Positions 8,258 through 16,052 of a stretch of 64,000 bases of DNA are shown in pieces. This DNA is from JBFWVJ01 sp050246795 (GTDB lineage Bacteria > Patescibacteriota > Gracilibacteria > JAUYGZ01). Positions within the stretch are counted from its first letter, which is position 1. Every line of letters starts with the position of its first letter. Position numbers and translations under genes: made by a program. The stretch spans positions 62,001 to 126,000 of the forward strand of contig JBFWVJ010000004.1 of the NCBI GenBank assembly GCA_050246795.1, written 5' to 3'. Under the pieces are notes generated by a model that saw only the letters and a list, made by a program, of their open reading frames with translations, had not been told where the DNA came from and ran no database searches.

Positions 8258-8557
8258 CTATTGATACTTCTTGATGTATTTTAACCATCTTTTGTAGTCT
8301 TTTTTGGTATCTTTTTCTATTTCTATAATCCATACATCAATTTGCCTGTCGTCGAGAGTGAATAAGACCCTGATCCGTCCTACTCTTTTTCGAAATATGC
8401 TCTCAGAATTCAACAGCTTCTTGATATTTGATGATTTTAGGCCTTTTTTTTCGAGTTGATCTAGGCTCGACATGACTTTTTTGAACAATTCCTGGTTCGA
8501 TGAATACAGCTCATCAAGTTTTCTTTGAGCGTTTTCCTGCAATATGACCTTAAACAT
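8258..8557 (-). CDS. RelE/ParE-type toxin of a toxin-antitoxin pair, 99 aa
   Basis: MFKVILQENAQRKLDEL followed by FRKRVGRIRVLFTLDDRQIDVWIIEIEKDTKKDY is the usual RelE/ParE ribonuclease-fold arrangement, with the basic strand RVGRIRVLF. Such toxins cleave mRNA in the ribosome or poison gyrase; which applies here cannot be told. The ATG at 8557 is chosen because it overlaps the end of the upstream small antitoxin gene by 8 bp (ATGTTTAA). A longer frame to 8605 would run inside the antitoxin gene. Confidence 0.75.
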   Translation of the reverse strand: MFKVILQENAQRKLDELYSSNQELFKKVMSSLDQLEKKGLKSSNIKKLLNSESIFRKRVGRIRVLFTLDDRQIDVWIIEIEKDTKKDYKRWLKYIKKYQ

Positions 8558-8702
8558 TTCTCTTTTTCTTATATTCTTCAAAAGATACTGCCTTGTTTGG
8601 ATCACTATCTCTCATTGATTTTAGTACCAGTGCGGTATCAATGAGGTCATTGTAAAGACTTACAAGTGGTGAGGCCGATTTTTTGTCCTGTATTTTTTTC
8701 AT
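8550..8702 (-). CDS. Small antitoxin, 50 aa
   Basis: A 50-codon frame starts MKKIQDKKSASPLVSLYN and ends EEYKKKRNV. It is followed without a gap by the RelE-like toxin, overlapping it by 8 bp. A short, charged C-terminus ending in an EEY-K pattern directly before a toxin is the usual organisation of RelB/Phd-like antitoxins. No DNA-binding domain can be assigned with certainty. A weak promoter-like pair (TTGTAT, 16 bp, TATATT) lies at 8711-8738 on this strand. The function is inferred from context. Confidence 0.65.
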   Translation of the reverse strand: MKKIQDKKSASPLVSLYNDLIDTALVLKSMRDSDPNKAVSFEEYKKKRNV

Positions 8703-8758
8703 ACAATGAAAATATATCACAATGGCTTATGAATACAATGTGAGCATTGTTTCTGATT

Positions 8759-11473
8759 TTATTGCTTCTTCTTGAACCAGACATCCCTCGAGCGATCGAA
8801 GCGGTCAGTGGTTGGGTCGATGTTGATGTCGAACTTCGTTGAGTAACTGGCTCCAGTCGCATCATTTTGAAATTGGAGATTTTCGAGGACTCCTGTTTCG
8901 AGATTTGCTGTTGCGGTCGCAATTTGAACGAAGGCGCCATCGGTACTTTCCTTTTTCATGATCTTGATTTGATTTTCCCCGCTTTTATCAAATTGGTATT
9001 GAATATCCGCAGGCAAATCGTTCGATTTTCTGTTGTAGATGATGCTTTGAGTTCCTCGAGAAAAAACAACAGCATCTTTTTCTATTCCCACCACATCTGT
9101 CATTTCGTATGGATTTGTCGGTGTAAGCTCTATGTTTTTAACGGAAGTTTGCATTCCATTCTTAGAGGCTGAAAGTATTAGCTTCACTTTTTCTGTTCCT
9201 GTCGGCGTTGGTATTTGTTCTTTTGGAATGTAGATCCTGTCACCGTTGAACTGTACCCAGGTTTTACCATTGTCGATGGAGTATCGGTACGTGGCTGCAG
9301 CGTCGTATCCAGGGATCGTGTACAATAAGGGTTCGCCTTTGTAGAGCTTTGCTGAGTCTTCTCTCGGCATAGGTATGGAGGAAGTATTCTTTACCAATGT
9401 CATCTTTGTATTAAGTGCTAGTAGAAATTGATCAACATCAATTCCTGGCTTGAGGACAACTGCATCATTAGTAGTAAAACCTGTTACGTTTGCTTCGATG
9501 AGTCTTTCATTTACAAGTGTGGTTGTATCTTTCGCAAAAAATGATTTATTTGGTTCGAATGAGCTGTTCTTGAATCCATTCACAACTCGATTTATTTCAG
9601 CTGCACTATAAATCGCGAGATCCAAATTTGTCTCAGGGAACTTTAATTCAGTCGCCCCGATAGATATCTTATATTCGTTTCCTGACTTTTGGATTTGAGT
9701 GGTTTGATCGTTGTTCGCTACCTCCCAGACATCACGAGAACCTGGGACAATATTCAAGTTCGTCACACCCTGGATATCTTTCGCGAGCCTGTCCCGAATA
9801 TAGAGCATGTTTTCTGGGACTCGGTCAGTGGTTGTGCCAGGGAGGATGTTGAGGATGACTTTTTTTTCTAATGGACGAGCACCTGATGTATCATTAGTAT
9901 TTTTTATCTCAAAGGTGATTTCAACGGGTCCAACGGGAAGTTTTTCACCTGCTTTTAGTTGAATTTCATTTCCACTCAACTCAATTGCATTGTTAAGTGG
10001 TTGCCCGTTTTGTGTGATACGCTTTATGCTTCTCTCGATGCCATTGTTTGTTTTTTCTTGATTAAGTGGATTAAGTTCAAGCAATTTCAGTGCAGATCCA
10101 CTGGCTGAAAGTGGTCCATCATTTCGTTCCAGTTTGGCGTCTTCCTTGAAGCTAATATCTTTGCTAGATGGAGCGATATCATTTCGAATGCTGACTGACT
10201 CTGGACTTTCCACCTGTGGTTGATCATTCATAATGCCTCTCAATGAAGCTCTGTAGGCATCACTGTGAGTGTAGGCATACATTTCTCTGAGGTTGTGTCC
10301 ATAGGGTGCGTGTTCTGGGTTGGTCTGGTAACGTCTGACGTTCTCGTCTCTGAGTTGATTGAACCGTGTCTCATAGTTGGTCCAAATTCTCCTTTCTTCA
10401 GGAGTAGCCGTGTGGTTTCTAGTACTAGCGTCGATGTATCCTCGCTCCAGGTACTGATTTGTCTTCATGGTCTCGATGTCTTCGTTTTTTGGTGGGTTTA
10501 GTCCCATCAATTTCTTGAGGTTGTCTTTCGGATTGCCACGTTTTGTACGGTATTTTTCGGTGGTGAATTCCTGAAACTCTTTTCCACTCGTATCAACGAA
10601 TTGCCAAGCATCTTTCCCAGTCGCTGGGCCAGCTGGGTCGTACTTTTGGATACGACCATGAGTGTTATCGATCCCATAGACCACAAGCCGATCTCCATCC
10701 ATCTGGGTCCAGTATCGGAAGTACTGGACATTGTTTCCCACCTGGTAAGCGATCCCGACTTTTGGAACTGTGATGGCTTTTTTGATAATGTCTTCATTGT
10801 TTTCAGTGGTTCGGAACGCGCCTCCAGAAGTGGTCGCTTTGATTATTTCTGTATATTTGGTGAACTCTCTCACGAGCTCATCCTTTTCTCTGTTCTTTGC
10901 CACATCCTGCTGCAGGCTAAAGTCCACGGATTCCAGAGCGTTCATTTTTTGCTCGAAGAGCGTCCCGATAGCGTCTCTTTGTGTGAGTTGTGGTGGAAAG
11001 TCAGCGAGGCTTTTCGCGAGATCTTTTCTCATCTGTACCCGGTGCAGGATTTGGTCTAGACCATTGTCGAGCTTGAGAAGGGTTTGGTTGTTGGTTTCTT
11101 TTAGACCATCGATTTTCCCATCGAGTTGTTTTTGGATGGTTTCTGCGTCGAGGCTTTTGATATCCGTAAGTTTTATATTTACTTTTGGATCATTCAGGAG
11201 ATCTTTAAATTTTGAGAAAACATTTGACCCGAGTATTGCGACCTTGTCTGCGACGTTCTTGATTTCTGTTGCCACTGCCTTGGCTTTTCCCTCGATTTCT
11301 TCTGAAGAATTATCTCCCACTTTCTCTTTGTCAGCTTTCAGTCTTGCACTGAGTTGTTGGGTTTCCTGCTTCCTGGTCTGCTCATCCATGCGTTGCTCGG
11401 GCCCCTCGCCAAAGAACACAAGTCTTTTTTGTCGGAACTCCCTACTCGCCGATCTGAATGAGTAGTGGAGCAT
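8759..11473 (-). CDS. Unrecognised large protein, 904 aa
   Basis: No signal peptide or transmembrane segment is visible. The first 250 residues are charged and helix-rich (KADKEKVGDNSSEEIEGK, many Lys/Glu). The rest is beta-rich and Asn/Thr-rich, with segments such as GDRLVVYGIDNTHGR and YRYSIDNGKTWVQFNGDRIY that recall Ig-like or carbohydrate-associated beta sandwiches. It starts directly after the stop of the small gene at 11474 (TAAATG) and should be cotranslated with it. I do not recognise a family. Without an export signal it is either cytoplasmic or exported by a non-canonical route. Confidence 0.7.
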   Translation of the reverse strand: MLHYSFRSASREFRQKRLVFFGEGPEQRMDEQTRKQETQQLSARLKADKEKVGDNSSEEIEGKAKAVATEIKNVADKVAILGSNVFSKFKDLLNDPKVNIKLTDIKSLDAETIQKQLDGKIDGLKETNNQTLLKLDNGLDQILHRVQMRKDLAKSLADFPPQLTQRDAIGTLFEQKMNALESVDFSLQQDVAKNREKDELVREFTKYTEIIKATTSGGAFRTTENNEDIIKKAITVPKVGIAYQVGNNVQYFRYWTQMDGDRLVVYGIDNTHGRIQKYDPAGPATGKDAWQFVDTSGKEFQEFTTEKYRTKRGNPKDNLKKLMGLNPPKNEDIETMKTNQYLERGYIDASTRNHTATPEERRIWTNYETRFNQLRDENVRRYQTNPEHAPYGHNLREMYAYTHSDAYRASLRGIMNDQPQVESPESVSIRNDIAPSSKDISFKEDAKLERNDGPLSASGSALKLLELNPLNQEKTNNGIERSIKRITQNGQPLNNAIELSGNEIQLKAGEKLPVGPVEITFEIKNTNDTSGARPLEKKVILNILPGTTTDRVPENMLYIRDRLAKDIQGVTNLNIVPGSRDVWEVANNDQTTQIQKSGNEYKISIGATELKFPETNLDLAIYSAAEINRVVNGFKNSSFEPNKSFFAKDTTTLVNERLIEANVTGFTTNDAVVLKPGIDVDQFLLALNTKMTLVKNTSSIPMPREDSAKLYKGEPLLYTIPGYDAAATYRYSIDNGKTWVQFNGDRIYIPKEQIPTPTGTEKVKLILSASKNGMQTSVKNIELTPTNPYEMTDVVGIEKDAVVFSRGTQSIIYNRKSNDLPADIQYQFDKSGENQIKIMKKESTDGAFVQIATATANLETGVLENLQFQNDATGASYSTKFDINIDPTTDRFDRSRDVWFKKKQ

Positions 11474-11782
11474 TTAGAGGTTTTGAAGGAGTTCATCGGC
11501 GCGTTCTTCATCGCTGGCGTGTTCACTGGTTTCTTCAGCTTTTGCCAGTGTAGGGAGGTCTTCATGCTGAAATTTTCGAACGGCTTGTTCGATGCGATCG
11601 AGCTCTTCGACCATGGCTCTGTTGTTGGCTTCTATGGTCTTCTCGGCCGTTTCGATCTCTTTGGAGACAAGTTCCCGCTCTGGAGCCGTCATCCAGGCTG
11701 CGTTTTGGACCAGGTCGTCCTGACGCTCTTTGCCGAGGAAGGCTTGGTTTTGTACGAAAGCAATGAAGGCTTCTTGGGTCAT
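11474..11782 (-). CDS. Small helical protein, 102 aa, partner of the 904-aa gene
   Basis: The protein is charged and predicted almost entirely helical (ELVSKEIETAEKTIEANNRAM), suggesting a coiled coil. It has no signal peptide. The ATG at 11782 is preferred to the one at 11803 because the latter touches the -10 box of a strong promoter. The stop abuts the start of the 904-aa gene (TAAATG), so the two are an operon. Function unknown. Confidence 0.65.
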   Translation of the reverse strand: MTQEAFIAFVQNQAFLGKERQDDLVQNAAWMTAPERELVSKEIETAEKTIEANNRAMVEELDRIEQAVRKFQHEDLPTLAKAEETSEHASDEERADELLQNL

Positions 11783-11803
11783 TTTGGTGTTTATTTTCTC
11801 CAT

Positions 11804-11832
11804 ATTATACCAAAAATGAAGCCCTTTTTCAA
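11804..11832 (-). promoter_or_regulatory. Putative sigma70 promoter of the 102-aa/904-aa operon
   Basis: On the minus strand TTGAAA (11832-11827), 17 bp, TATAAT (11809-11804). The -10 is a perfect consensus preceded by TTTTTGG. The start at 11782 then has a leader of about 15 nt. Confidence 0.75.
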
Positions 11833-12000
11833 TGATTCCAGTGGCAATTCCTTAGCCCTTCTTCCATTCCGGGCGAAGTGAAGGGAAGGAATCTTTCTCT
11901 TTGACCCTGCCAGGTATTCCTGCGTCGAGTTTAGCCTGAGCACGTCGAATAGGTCCCTTCGCAAACCGAATCGATTCCAGTCGGACTGGGAAATGGTGCT

Positions 12001-13746
12001 TTATTCGACGCTTGCCTCCTCCGAAGCACTTTCTTTCAAGTAAATTACGGTCAAGGTAGCGGTCTTACTCCTGTTGCCCTGAGCATCACTCGATTGTACT
12101 TTGAGGAGATTTTCGCCTTCTTGAAGGCTGATCGTCACTTCGAAGCTGGTTGATCCGGCTGTGAAAGTGGCTTTTTTGTCGTTGATGAAGAGGCTCTGAC
12201 TTTTTGGATCCACCGTCCCGGTGATGGTCAGGCTCTGTTCACTGGTTTGAAGCACTGTGCTGGGGTCTGGAGACGTGATCACAGGTTTGGAAAGCTCCAC
12301 AGCGGTCGTCGTAGGAGGCGTCGACGGAGTATCTTCGATCAATCGAGTCGTTGGTTTTTCCTGGTCTTTGAAGATGTAGACCGTCTTTTGACTGGTGTTG
12401 CCCAGCGCGTCGTACGCGAAGATGCTGTACTTATTCTTTCCTGAGACCAGATTTCCGTAGCCGACCCCGCCCAAATAGCGATAGGTCTTTGCCCCCGCCA
12501 CGAACTGCTTGAGACAGTAGGCAGGCGTGCTGTCGTTGTGAGAAATGCAGACTTTCTCCGCATCGGTGTCGATTTCTCCTATCAGCTCGATGGTGTCTCC
12601 ACTGATGACTCCATTGCCGTTTTCATCCACTTCCGGCTTCGTGATGTTCCCAAGGATGGGGCCTTGAGTGTCGACTTTGAGGTCTAGCTTAACCACTTCC
12701 TTTTTCTTTTCAGAGCCTTTTTCCTGGGCGGTCACCTGGATGCTGTTCTTTTGTTCGGAAAGGGTTGTTACTGCTTCCCATTGGTCCGTGAGGCCGAGGG
12801 TGGCTTTTTGGTCATTGACCCAAATGCTCTCGATCTGATCTTTATCGTATGTTCCGGTCACGCTGACTCGTGCGCCTACTTTTTGATTGGCTGTAGGAGT
12901 GGTGACTACCACAAGCCCTTCTTCAAGGCTTTCCAGCTCCACCGCTGGAAGTTCAGCTACTTCCACGATTTCTGTCACGAGACCGAGCTGTTCTTCCTTT
13001 TCCAGGTTCCATAAGTACCATTCTGATGATCGATATGATTCATCAAGGATGCTCACGATATTCTTTTCACCTGCCTTCAACAGGTCGAGATTGAGGTCGT
13101 CGAGGGTGACTTGCTGGCCGCCGCTGAGTTCGAGCTGGCCGATGGGCTTGCGGGTGCCATTCATTCGCTCCGCCACGTTGCTCACTACCTGCCCGCCGAT
13201 CACCCGAAGCCGGTCAGGGTTGGTGCTGAGGTCGATGACACTTGCTTTGTTCATCTGAATAATTTGCCGTGAAGTGTTGATGATGAAATCAGCCTCTTGG
13301 GTGTTTCCATCCATCCCTCTTCGCCATAGTTGTCCTGAGATCAACTCAATGGAAATGTGATCGCCTTCGGTCACGTTTTTGTCCAGTCGGATCAGCTTTA
13401 TTTCAGTTTTCTTGTCGAGGCGGATTTCACTGCCTTCGAAAAACCTCAGGACCAGGAGTCCCGTTGGGGAAGTCTTGATCGTGTCACCGGCTTGAAGAAA
13501 GTCGGTGTCCCTTAAAAGTCCCCACTTTTCATCACTCCAGGGCTTTAATTCGTTATCGCCTTCTTGGTACACGATGGTGACCTTTTCATCTTTGGCTACT
13601 GGTGGGGGTTGGAGGAGTCTTTGGAGGTCGGAAAGATTAACCTTGTTTTGGACGATGTACCATCCTGAGGCGACCAGGACGATAATAAGCGTAAAGGGGA
13701 GGAGGTAAGAACCGAAACCCTTTTTGGGGTACTTTTTTTGTGACAT
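12001..13746 (-). CDS. Membrane-anchored FecR-domain surface protein with Ig-like domains, 581 aa
   Basis: A short basic N-terminus and one transmembrane helix (about residues 15-31) are followed by a FecR-like domain (about 60-230: GDTIKTSPTGLLVLRFFEGS, ISIELISGQLW). Ig-like or Y_Y_Y-type modules come after it, such as ARVSVTGTYDKDQIESIWVND and SLTITGTVDPKSQSLFINDKKATF. Related modules bind surface components. The C-terminus is acidic. Unlike iron-signalling FecR proteins there is no adjacent sigma factor or TonB receptor, so a structural envelope role is more likely. An AT-rich heptad array lies just before the start codon. Confidence 0.75.
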   Translation of the reverse strand: MSQKKYPKKGFGSYLLPFTLIIVLVASGWYIVQNKVNLSDLQRLLQPPPVAKDEKVTIVYQEGDNELKPWSDEKWGLLRDTDFLQAGDTIKTSPTGLLVLRFFEGSEIRLDKKTEIKLIRLDKNVTEGDHISIELISGQLWRRGMDGNTQEADFIINTSRQIIQMNKASVIDLSTNPDRLRVIGGQVVSNVAERMNGTRKPIGQLELSGGQQVTLDDLNLDLLKAGEKNIVSILDESYRSSEWYLWNLEKEEQLGLVTEIVEVAELPAVELESLEEGLVVVTTPTANQKVGARVSVTGTYDKDQIESIWVNDQKATLGLTDQWEAVTTLSEQKNSIQVTAQEKGSEKKKEVVKLDLKVDTQGPILGNITKPEVDENGNGVISGDTIELIGEIDTDAEKVCISHNDSTPAYCLKQFVAGAKTYRYLGGVGYGNLVSGKNKYSIFAYDALGNTSQKTVYIFKDQEKPTTRLIEDTPSTPPTTTAVELSKPVITSPDPSTVLQTSEQSLTITGTVDPKSQSLFINDKKATFTAGSTSFEVTISLQEGENLLKVQSSDAQGNRSKTATLTVIYLKESASEEASVE

Positions 13747-13750
13747 GAAT

Positions 13751-13792
13751 ATTCATTAATTTACAATTTTCAATTTTTAATTTTCAATCAAT
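13751..13792. repeat. Degenerate 7-bp array, left flank of the S23-type gene
   Basis: Heptads ATTCATT, AATTTAC, AATTTTC, AATTTTT, AATTTTC, AATCAAT. Read on the minus strand this is the same TTGAAAATT theme as the array at 14178-14219 read on the plus strand, so the two bracket the intervening gene as an inverted pair. Confidence 0.7.
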
Positions 13793-13808
13793 TTTCAAAA
13801 TACCAATT

Positions 13809-14171
13809 TTATGGCTTTCCATCGAGGGTAGAAGTTATTTTTTGAAATATCAGTGTTAACTCCTGTGCTTCCTTCCATAGTTTTTTTATGTTTTCTCCTC
13901 TTAATGGCTCACATTTCTTGAGCATCACTAACCAATATTTTGTTTCTTGCGCTTCTTTTTTGCAAATAAAAATCTTATTTCTAAAATCTTTTTTAGAACT
14001 TGCGCCATTCGCTTCCATATAGTTCGCACCAATACTTGTGGCTGACCTGACTAATTGTCCAATGATTTTGCTAGAGATTGCGTCTTGCTTCGTGCTTTTG
14101 CAAAGTTCTATCACATCTTCCCCAAATGCTATTGTTCTTGCTTCTAAATCATATTTTCTCTCATTGGACAT
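13809..14171 (-). CDS. Four-helix bundle protein of the S23/IVP family, 120 aa
   Basis: The motifs YDLEARTIAFGEDVIELCK, QLVRSATSIGANYMEANGA, SKKDFRNKIFICKKEAQE and KYWLVMLKK match the four-helix bundle family (Pfam PF05635). Family members are found as ORFs in 23S rRNA intervening sequences, as stand-alone genes, and as relatives of Avd of diversity-generating retroelements. Here the gene stands alone between fecR-like and dnaA, bracketed by inverted 7-bp arrays. No reverse transcriptase is near. The ATG at 14171 is chosen because the upstream extension is repeat DNA. Function is unknown. Confidence 0.88.
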   Translation of the reverse strand: MSNERKYDLEARTIAFGEDVIELCKSTKQDAISSKIIGQLVRSATSIGANYMEANGASSKKDFRNKIFICKKEAQETKYWLVMLKKCEPLRGENIKKLWKEAQELTLIFQKITSTLDGKP

Positions 14172-14177
14172 TGACAC

Positions 14178-14219
14178 ATTGTTTATTGATTGAAAATTGA
14201 GAATTGATAATTGAAAATT
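14178..14219. repeat. Degenerate 7-bp array, right flank of the S23-type gene
   Basis: Heptads ATTGTTT, ATTGATT, GAAAATT, GAGAATT, GATAATT, GAAAATT, between the S23-type gene and the dnaA stop codon. Inverted partner of 13751-13792. Confidence 0.7.
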
Positions 14220-14220
14220 T

Positions 14221-15684
14221 CTATGCCATTCCGAGCTCTTTCTTAATCGCATTAATATCCCTTCTTAATCCTAGGTCTGACTGTAGACGTGATTTGATAT
14301 TGTTCACGGAGTGCATGGCGGTCGTATGATTTCTCCCCCCGAAGATCTGTCCGATTTTTTCGAGAGAATAGTTCAGTTCTCGTTTCAGCATGTACATCGC
14401 CACTTGTCGAGTGAGGGCGATTTCCTGCTTTCGAGAAGGTCCCAGCACTTGATCTGAACCAACATTGAAGTATTTGGCCACGGTTTCGATGAGGTCCTCT
14501 TCCGACTGCATCTTGTCCTCGGCGGATTCATATTGCTGGCTGCCACCGATGATCCTCGCGGATCGGTTGTGCTTCAGCAGCACTCTTTCCACGGAGCGAA
14601 CAGTGGGCGTGCTGTTCTCGAGCTCGGATTCGGCGATGGCTTGCAGGAGTACGCCTTCCAGTTCACGGATGGATTGGGTGACATTGGAAGCAATGAATTC
14701 GAGGACTTTCGGATCGATGATGATCTGATGCTTTTTGACCTTTTCCTGGAGGATAGCAAATCGAGTTTCGAATTCCGGAAACTGAATGTCACAAATCATG
14801 CCCATTTCGAAGCGTCCCGTGAGCCGTTTATCGAGCTCATTGAGCTCTTTCGGAGGTCGATCGGAAGCGATGATGATCTGCTTGCCCGCATCGTAGAGCG
14901 CATTGAAAGTGTGAAAAAAGGTTTCTTCCGTCTTGTTTTTTCCAGAAAGAAATTGAATGTCGTCGATGATGAGGACGTCGACCTTGCGGTAGCGGTTGTT
15001 GAACTGGTCCATCTTTCTCTTTCCCAGGGCCTGGATGTAGTCATTTCCAAAGGCTTCCGATGTCGTATAGATCACCAGCATGTCTGGATTCCGTTTGAGG
15101 ATCTCATTTCCGGTTGCTTGCAGCAGATGCGTCTTGCCCAGTCCAGTGTTTCCATAAAGGAAGAGCGGATTATAGGTCTTTCCTGGGGCACTGCTCACGG
15201 CCGAACAGGCCGCATGCGCGAGTCGGTTTTCCTGCCCGACGATGTAGTTGTTGAGCGTGTAGGAATGGTCGAGGATTTTGGTGCTTAGGCCCTCGGAGAG
15301 CATCACTTCGGCTTGTCTCGGTTTCTTCCGGCCTTTGTTAGGATTCTTTTTATTGAAGATCTCATCCGAGATGTGCCGTGGATCATCTTCCTTCATCAGG
15401 CTCGCGTCCACTTGGATATTGATCTCCTTGATTTGAGGAAGAAATTCCTGAGCCGTTTTCAGCAGGTCTGCTCGAAAATGCTTATTGATCCAATCCAATC
15501 CCATGGGGAGCGGTACGCCCACGACCAAAAGATCCTGATCGATGTCCATGATAACGGTTTTTTTGAACCACGTGATGAACTGAGCGTGAGGGATGATGGT
15601 GCTCATCCGCATCAGAATGCTATTCCAAAGTTCTTTTTTATCCACAGTAAAATTGAAAAAAGAATAGGGACTTTTTGGCTCCAT
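14221..15684 (-). CDS. dnaA: Chromosomal replication initiator DnaA, 487 aa
   Basis: All four domains are present: N-terminal domain I (ELWNSILMRMSTIIPHAQFITWF), a linker, the AAA+ domain with Walker A GNTGLGKTHLL and Walker B VLIIDDIQFL, and domain IV ending in GGRNHTTAMHSVNNI for DnaA-box recognition. The ATG at 15684 gives MEPKSPYSFF; the open frame upstream to 15750 has no family match. The gene is not followed by dnaN, and recF lies 14 kb away, so the usual dnaA-dnaN-recF cluster is dispersed. A perfect DnaA box lies within its own 5' coding end. Confidence 0.97.
   Translation of the reverse strand: MEPKSPYSFFNFTVDKKELWNSILMRMSTIIPHAQFITWFKKTVIMDIDQDLLVVGVPLPMGLDWINKHFRADLLKTAQEFLPQIKEINIQVDASLMKEDDPRHISDEIFNKKNPNKGRKKPRQAEVMLSEGLSTKILDHSYTLNNYIVGQENRLAHAACSAVSSAPGKTYNPLFLYGNTGLGKTHLLQATGNEILKRNPDMLVIYTTSEAFGNDYIQALGKRKMDQFNNRYRKVDVLIIDDIQFLSGKNKTEETFFHTFNALYDAGKQIIIASDRPPKELNELDKRLTGRFEMGMICDIQFPEFETRFAILQEKVKKHQIIIDPKVLEFIASNVTQSIRELEGVLLQAIAESELENSTPTVRSVERVLLKHNRSARIIGGSQQYESAEDKMQSEEDLIETVAKYFNVGSDQVLGPSRKQEIALTRQVAMYMLKRELNYSLEKIGQIFGGRNHTTAMHSVNNIKSRLQSDLGLRRDINAIKKELGMA
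15638..15646 (+). promoter_or_regulatory. Consensus DnaA box inside dnaA
   Basis: TTATCCACA matches the DnaA-box consensus exactly. It falls in the 5' coding region of dnaA. I saw no cluster of further boxes around the gene, so autoregulation or chance is as likely as an origin. Confidence 0.4.
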
Positions 15685-15815
15685 GAAAGGCGAAAGCCTT
15701 GCTCGAGTGTTTGTGTGAACTCGGTCTGGGGAACCCCATACTGCCCCCAAAGCTTCTTCATTGCAAAACGAATTTGACCGATAATGTGCAAAAGTTCTTG
15801 ACGGAGGAGGGGGAT

Positions 15816-15920
15816 GGTTGATGGTTCATAGTTGAGGGTTCATGGTTGATGGTTCATAGTTGATAGTTCATGGTTGATGGTTAATAGATGGGAGTTGGGA
15901 GTTCGTAGTTCGGAGTTTTT
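15816..15920. repeat. Degenerate 7-bp tandem array (15 units)
   Basis: Fifteen consecutive heptads of the pattern (A/G)GTTNNN, such as GGTTGAT, GGTTCAT, AGTTGAG, changing gradually to AGTTCGT, AGTTCGG, AGTTTTT. The register is kept without indels over 105 bp. Longest heptad array in the window. Confidence 0.85.
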
Positions 15921-15922
15921 AG

Positions 15923-15957
15923 GGTGCTAGCTTCATTGGCTTCGTTAGCTTCGTTAG
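15923..15957. repeat. Short 9-bp tandem array
   Basis: Near-repeats of CTTCGTTAG (first copy CTTCATTGG). They would be translated as Leu-Ala-Ser repeats if the MurF-like gene began at 15924, which is one reason for rejecting that start. Confidence 0.65.
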
Positions 15958-15969
15958 GACGGAAGTTCT

Positions 15970-16018
15970 ATTGTTCATTGCTTATTGTTTATCGTTCACT
16001 GTTTATTGTTCATCGTTC
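15970..16018. repeat. Degenerate 7-bp tandem array (7 units)
   Basis: Heptads ATTGTTC, ATTGCTT, ATTGTTT, ATCGTTC, ACTGTTT, ATTGTTC, ATCGTTC. The pattern A(T/C)(T/C)G(T/C)T(T/C) is kept in every unit while the bases vary. Confidence 0.8.
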
Positions 16019-16052
16019 TTCTAGTATCATCTCAAGGACTTTACGCACTCTC

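Larger units (their letters stand above)
15685..16052. other. Gap between divergent dnaA and MurF-like gene, filled with tandem tracts
   Basis: The 368-bp gap holds the dnaA leader (to about 15810), a 15-unit heptad array (15816-15920), a short 9-bp array (15923-15957) and a 7-unit heptad array (15970-16018). A TATCAT and an AAGGA follow, just before the MurF-like start. No additional gene and no DnaA-box cluster were seen. Confidence 0.6.

Noticed and set aside
11835..11995. Third full copy of the tgt-flanking palindromic element
   Set aside because: Only scattered similarity (CCATTCCGGGCGAAG, AGGAATC, CCAGTCGGACTGGGAAATGG); too diverged to list as a feature without an alignment.
15685..16052. 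oriC in the gap beside dnaA
   Set aside because: No cluster of DnaA boxes or AT-rich 13-mers was seen; the gap is made of repeat tracts.
15924..16052. N-terminal extension of the MurF-like protein (Leu-Ala-Ser repeats)
   Set aside because: It is encoded by 9-bp and 7-bp repeat tracts and has no family match. The TTG at 16053 is preferred.
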